From contig DASQHM010000167.1 of the NCBI GenBank assembly GCA_035632095.1, positions 1 through 9,911 on the forward strand: a stretch of 9,911 nt of DNA, read 5' to 3'. The position numbers were made by a program, and so were the translations under genes. The notes beneath the pieces are model-generated. The model was not told where the DNA came from. It saw nothing but the letters and a program-made list of their open reading frames with translations, and did no database searches. This document shows, piece after piece, positions 6,951 to 9,911 of this stretch; within the stretch, counting starts at the first letter, position 1, and each line of letters begins with the position of its first letter. This stretch comes from DASQHM01 sp035632095. Lineage in GTDB: Bacteria > Pseudomonadota > Alphaproteobacteria > Ferrovibrionales > Ferrovibrionaceae.

Positions 6951-6961
6951 TATTTCTCGCA

Positions 6962-6996
6962 GCTTCACCGAAGCCGAAAACCCACCTTTGCTTCGG
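6962..6996 (+). repeat. Two mutually exclusive stem-loops upstream of tldD
   Basis: GCTTC (6962-6966) pairs with GAAGC (6970-6974) around ACC. The same GAAGC is part of CCGAAGC (6968-6974), which pairs perfectly with GCTTCGG (6990-6996) across 15 nt. The two stems compete for one strand. If transcribed rightward this would be a short switchable leader, but there is no U-tract or leader peptide to support attenuation. Confidence 0.35.
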
Positions 6997-7024
6997 CGCT
7001 CGCACGCATGACCGGCAGACGCGC

Positions 7025-7044
7025 CGCCGCTCTCTGGAGCGGCG
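7025..7044 (+). repeat. GC-rich 8-bp hairpin in the tldD leader
   Basis: CGCCGCTC (7025-7032) and GAGCGGCG (7037-7044) form a perfect 8-bp stem with a TCTG loop, 99 bp upstream of the tldD ATG. No T-run follows, so it is not an intrinsic terminator. It could stabilise or structure a leader transcript. Confidence 0.5.
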
Positions 7045-7130
7045 ATGGCCCGTGCTGATATGCTGGCCCGGATGCTAGCCGAGCCGATCCGGAATCGCGC
7101 GTGGCGGAAGGTCGCAGCGTCGTCGTTCAC

Positions 7131-7135
7131 AAGGA
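7131..7135 (+). promoter_or_regulatory. Shine-Dalgarno deciding the tldD start
   Basis: AAGGA lies 8 nt before the ATG at 7144. The alternative in-frame ATG at 7135 overlaps this sequence, and the ATG at 7045 directly follows a hairpin and lacks a comparable site. Confidence 0.7.
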
Positions 7136-7143
7136 TGAGGGCC

Positions 7144-8574
7144 ATGAGCCAAAACAATGCCGACGAACTTTTCTTCGCGCGGGCCGGTCTCGATCGCGGT
7201 CGAATCGAGCATGTGGTCGGGGACGCGTTGCATGGCGCCGACGACGGCGAACTCTACTTGGAATACACCCAGTCGGAGAGCTTCAGCTTCGATGACGGCC
7301 GGTTGAAAAGCGCCAGCTTCGACACCTCGCAAGGATTCGGGTTGCGCGCCGTGTCCGGCGAGTCGACCGGATACGCCCATGCCTCCGAGCTCAGCGAAGA
7401 AGCCATCCGGCGCGCGGCCGGCACGGTGCGCGCGGTCTTGTCGGGCCACGGCGGCCAGGCGGCGGAAGGCCCGCGCCGCACCAATCGTTCGCTCTATTCC
7501 GCCGACAATCCGTTGGATGCGGTTTCCTTCGAAGCCAAGGTCAAGGCATTGCAGGCCATGGATGCCTACGCGCGTGCCAAGGACAAACGGGTCCGCCAGG
7601 TTTCGGCATCGCTGCTCGGTTCGTGGCAGGCGGTCAGCATCGTTCGCCCCGACGGACAGATCGTGCGCGACATCCGGCCGCTGGTCCGGGTCAACGTCTC
7701 GGTGGTGGTCGGCGAAGGCGACCGCCAGGAGAGCGGCAGCCACGGCGCCGGCGCGCGCACGGGCTACGTGACCTACCTCGACCCGGCAAACTGGCAGGGG
7801 CAGGTCGACGAGGCGCTCCGCCAAGCGCTGGTGAACCTCGATGCCGTTCCCGCCCCGGCCGGCGAGATGCCGGTGGTGCTCGGCCCCGGCTGGCCCGGCA
7901 TCCTGTTGCATGAAGCGGTCGGCCACGGCCTGGAAGGCGACTTCAACCGCAAGAAGACGTCCGTGTTCTCCGGTTTGATCGGCGAACGCGTCGGAGCGCC
8001 CGGCGTCACCGTCATCGACGACGGCAGCATCACCGACCGGCGCGGCTCACTCACGGTGGACGACGAGGGCACGCCGACCCAGCGGACGGTGCTGATCGAA
8101 GACGGCATCCTGCGCGGCTATCTGCAAGATCGATTGAACGCGCGCCTCATGGGCATGGCGCCGACCGGCAACGGCCGGCGGCAGAGCTTCGCCCATATGC
8201 CAATGCCGCGCATGACCAACACGATCATGCTCGGCGGCAACGCGGAGCCCGCCGAAATCCTCCGTTCGGTCAAGAAAGGCGTCTATGCCGTGCAATTCGG
8301 CGGCGGCCAGGTCGACATCACCTCGGGAAAATTCGTGTTTTCCTGCACCGAAGCTTACGAAATCGAGAACGGCAAAGTCGGACGGCCCTTGAAAGGCGCG
8401 ACCCTGATCGGCGCCGGCGCCGAAGTGCTGAAGCGCGTCTCGGCGATCGGCAACGACATGGCGCTCGATTCCGGCATCGGCACCTGCGGAAAGAACGGAC
8501 AAGGCGTGCCGGTGGGCGTCGGGCAACCGACCTTGCTGATCGACAACATCACGGTCGGCGGCACGGCGGCGTGA
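7144..8574 (+). CDS. tldD: Metalloprotease TldD
   Basis: TldD is the zinc-bearing subunit of the cytoplasmic TldD/TldE(PmbA) protease, which degrades unfolded peptides and, in Escherichia coli, trims the microcin B17 leader and degrades the CcdA antitoxin. From the ATG at 7144 the product is 476 residues, close to the usual 480. The zinc site is H256-E257-xxx-H261 in LLHEAVGHGLEGD, and the third ligand is expected to be C448 in GIGTCGKNGQG. The N-terminal half (Q-S-E-S-F-S-F-D-D-G-R, then the GFGLRAV stretch) and the C-terminal block FVFSCTEAYEIENGKVGRPLKGATLIG are family-typical. The frame is open 33 codons further upstream (to 7045), but those residues do not look like TldD. tldD near coxB is common in Alphaproteobacteria; here it is divergent. 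No tldE is in the window. The stop overlaps the next gene. Confidence 0.96.
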   Translation: MSQNNADELFFARAGLDRGRIEHVVGDALHGADDGELYLEYTQSESFSFDDGRLKSASFDTSQGFGLRAVSGESTGYAHASELSEEAIRRAAGTVRAVLSGHGGQAAEGPRRTNRSLYSADNPLDAVSFEAKVKALQAMDAYARAKDKRVRQVSASLLGSWQAVSIVRPDGQIVRDIRPLVRVNVSVVVGEGDRQESGSHGAGARTGYVTYLDPANWQGQVDEALRQALVNLDAVPAPAGEMPVVLGPGWPGILLHEAVGHGLEGDFNRKKTSVFSGLIGERVGAPGVTVIDDGSITDRRGSLTVDDEGTPTQRTVLIEDGILRGYLQDRLNARLMGMAPTGNGRRQSFAHMPMPRMTNTIMLGGNAEPAEILRSVKKGVYAVQFGGGQVDITSGKFVFSCTEAYEIENGKVGRPLKGATLIGAGAEVLKRVSAIGNDMALDSGIGTCGKNGQGVPVGVGQPTLLIDNITVGGTAA

Positions 8575-9860
8575 CACGGCTTGGGCCACCGCTCGCGGCG
8601 GCTTTGGCGATTGCCGCCGCGCTCGCGGGCTCCGGCGCCCAGGGGCAATCGATCCTGGACCAGAGCGAGTGGTTGCCGAAAGGGAGCGAGCTCGGCACGG
8701 CGAGCCTTACCCGTCCAAGGCAAGTCCTGCGCACCGAACGCACGGGCGGTTCGCCATCTTTCCTCGCGCAGCTCGGCGAGTTGGTGTTTCGCGCGCCCGA
8801 CATGCTCGGCGGCAACGCCCGCAAGGCCGGCATCAGTTGCGACACGTGCCATTCCGGCGGCGCCAAGAACACGCGGTTCTTCATACCCGGGTTGTCATCG
8901 AAACACGGCACGGTGGACGTGACGCACCGGCTTTGGAACCAGGCCGCCGACGACGGATTGGACAATCCCCTGTCGATCCCGAGCTTGCGCGGGGTCGGAA
9001 CGCGCGGCGTTTTCGGCTTCCGGGGCGAGTTCACCTCGCTCCGCGAATTCACGCGGAAAGTGATCATGCAGGAATTCGCCGGCGACGAACCGCCGCCGAT
9101 CCTGCTCGATGCGCTGATCGTCTACGAAGACGAACTGGCGCCGCTGCCTAACCTGCTGCTCGATCAGGCGGGCAATCTGACCGCGGCGGCGCCGGAGGAC
9201 GCACGCACGGGCGAACCGCTGTTCCGCAAGCTTTGCTCATCGTGCCACAACCCCGAACAAGGCTTCGCCGACGGTCGCCGTCATGACGTCGGCAGCGGCG
9301 GGCCGGTTCGGACGCCGAGCCTGCTCGGGGTCGACTTCAACGCGCCATACTTTCACGACGGCCGCTACGCCACCCTTGCCGAAGCAGTCGGCCATTTCGA
9401 CAAGACATTAGGTTTCGCTCCGGGCTCGCGCGAACACGAGCAACTCGTCGCCTATGTTCAAGCCGTCGGCCGCGGCGAAGCGCCCACGGTCGAGGTAACC
9501 TTGTCAAGCGACCTGGATCGCCTTGGCCGGTTTGTCGCGTTGCTGCGCCGGCCGCTGCTCGACGAGAACGCGGACCTGGCCGAGGCGATCGCGCGCTTGG
9601 TGCGGAACGAAACCGGCCGCATCGCCGGTCGCTTTGCCAATTCGAATGCGGCGCAAACCGTGTTGCGCGGCTGGGCGCGGTCGGTGGCCGACATCGGCCA
9701 TGACGCGGAAACGCGGAAGTTTCCCGAGGCGCGCGGCCTGCTCGACGACTTGCAGCGCCGGCTGCTGACCGAGGCCGGGCCGCTCGCCGTGGCGGAAGCC
9801 GCGTCGCTCTACAATGCCGAATCGCTCAAGGCAGCCTTGGCGAAGCAGCCGGAGAACTAA
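8571..9860 (+). CDS. Exported diheme c-type cytochrome, bacterial cytochrome c peroxidase/MauG superfamily
   Basis: A 429-residue periplasmic protein with a signal peptide (hydrophobic LAAALAIAAALAG, about 8-20, cleavage probably near residue 25) and two covalent heme sites, C90-DT-C93-H94 and C222-SS-C225-H226. The second domain has the superfamily block VRTPSLLGVDFNAPYFHDGR (246-265). The first domain has a parallel PSLRGVGTRGVFGFRGEF (138-154) instead of the FWDGR-type motif of classical peroxidases. Known members reduce H2O2 or, like MauG, oxidise protein residues; the substrate here is unknown. Where classical enzymes have the Met/Tyr heme ligand after the FHDG block, my by-eye alignment gives F276. 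About 125 residues after the second heme domain (305-429) form an extra, helix-prone tail I do not recognise. The GTG start at 8571 overlaps the tldD stop (GTGA); the next Met (78) would remove the signal peptide. Superfamily confident, activity not. Confidence 0.88.
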   Translation: MTRLGPPLAAALAIAAALAGSGAQGQSILDQSEWLPKGSELGTASLTRPRQVLRTERTGGSPSFLAQLGELVFRAPDMLGGNARKAGISCDTCHSGGAKNTRFFIPGLSSKHGTVDVTHRLWNQAADDGLDNPLSIPSLRGVGTRGVFGFRGEFTSLREFTRKVIMQEFAGDEPPPILLDALIVYEDELAPLPNLLLDQAGNLTAAAPEDARTGEPLFRKLCSSCHNPEQGFADGRRHDVGSGGPVRTPSLLGVDFNAPYFHDGRYATLAEAVGHFDKTLGFAPGSREHEQLVAYVQAVGRGEAPTVEVTLSSDLDRLGRFVALLRRPLLDENADLAEAIARLVRNETGRIAGRFANSNAAQTVLRGWARSVADIGHDAETRKFPEARGLLDDLQRRLLTEAGPLAVAEAASLYNAESLKAALAKQPEN

Positions 9861-9911
9861 GACAACCGTCTCGGCTTCAGCTTCCGTCGTTGACGGCGCG
9901 CACGCCGCAGA
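9861..9911. other. Short right-edge stretch, no complete gene
   Basis: Fifty-one bases after the diheme gene. A CCGTC-GTT-GACGG stem (9884-9896) has no T-tract, so I do not call a terminator. A minus-strand frame ending in TGA at 9879-9877 is open to the edge for 10 codons and could be the tail of a convergent gene, but is too short to judge. Confidence 0.5.

Larger units (their letters stand above)
6740..7143. other. Divergent intergenic region between coxB and tldD
   Basis: About 400 bp that must hold the promoters of both the cox array (leftward) and tldD (rightward). Short open frames here overlap one another on both strands, have no family resemblance and lack good ribosome-binding sites, so I treat the region as non-coding. 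I looked for -35/-10 pairs with 16-18 bp spacing on both strands and found none I would defend. The region carries four inverted repeats listed separately (6873-6889, 6934-6950, 6962-6996, 7025-7044) and an 8-bp palindrome CAAATTTG (6815-6822) in its most AT-rich part. Confidence 0.75.

Noticed and set aside
7045..7143. 33-codon N-terminal extension of tldD from the ATG at 7045
   Set aside because: The AAGGA site fits the ATG at 7144, the resulting length fits TldD, and the extra residues do not resemble the family.
9884..9896. Terminator after the diheme cytochrome gene
   Set aside because: The stem has 5-bp arms and no T-tract on either side.
9877..9911. C-terminal tail of a convergent minus-strand gene
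   Set aside because: Only 10 open codons before the edge, which is expected by chance; no recognisable motif. Flanking sequence would settle it.

Overview
The window looks like a piece of a high-GC alphaproteobacterial chromosome. The basis is its gene content and order: coxB-coxA-ctaB-(small CoxF-like ORF)-ctaG-coxC-DUF983-surf1 is the alphaproteobacterial layout of the mitochondrial-type aa3 cytochrome c oxidase locus. The encoded subunits closely resemble mitochondrial COX1-3 around their metal ligands. I cannot name a genus; Rhodospirillales or Hyphomicrobiales would fit.

Minus strand, 6739 down to 1: nine genes in one tight array with gaps of about 50 bp or less and several stop/start overlaps, which suggests one transcription unit. 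In transcription order they are coxB (subunit II, CuA), coxA (subunit I, heme a / heme a3-CuB), ctaB (heme O synthase), a 40-residue single-TM protein, ctaG (Cox11-type CuB chaperone), coxC (subunit III), a DUF983 zinc-ribbon membrane protein, surf1, and the 5' part of an M32 (Taq-type) metallocarboxypeptidase that runs off the left edge. Together they supply the catalytic core, a heme-modifying enzyme and the copper and heme insertion factors. The peptidase has no known role in oxidase assembly but is coupled to surf1 by an ATGA overlap.

6740-7143: a roughly 400 bp divergent intergenic region. It holds a 17-bp inverted repeat (6934-6950) that fits the GCGRC-N5-GNCGC pattern of RegA/PrrA/ActR/RegR redox response regulators, almost exactly midway between the two divergent start codons. 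Three further inverted repeats lie around it. I could not identify a convincing sigma-70 promoter on either strand.

Plus strand, 7144 to 9860: tldD (cytoplasmic metalloprotease subunit), then a secreted diheme c-type cytochrome of the bacterial cytochrome c peroxidase/MauG superfamily. It starts at a GTG overlapping the tldD stop (GTGA). The last 51 bases hold no complete gene. Long open frames antisense to the cox genes are coding shadows of GC-rich sequence. I saw no RNA genes, insertion sequences, CRISPR arrays or signs of transfer. The window is mostly a housekeeping respiratory locus; the less usual parts are the diheme protein, the tldD coupling, the M32 tail and the intergenic operator candidates.
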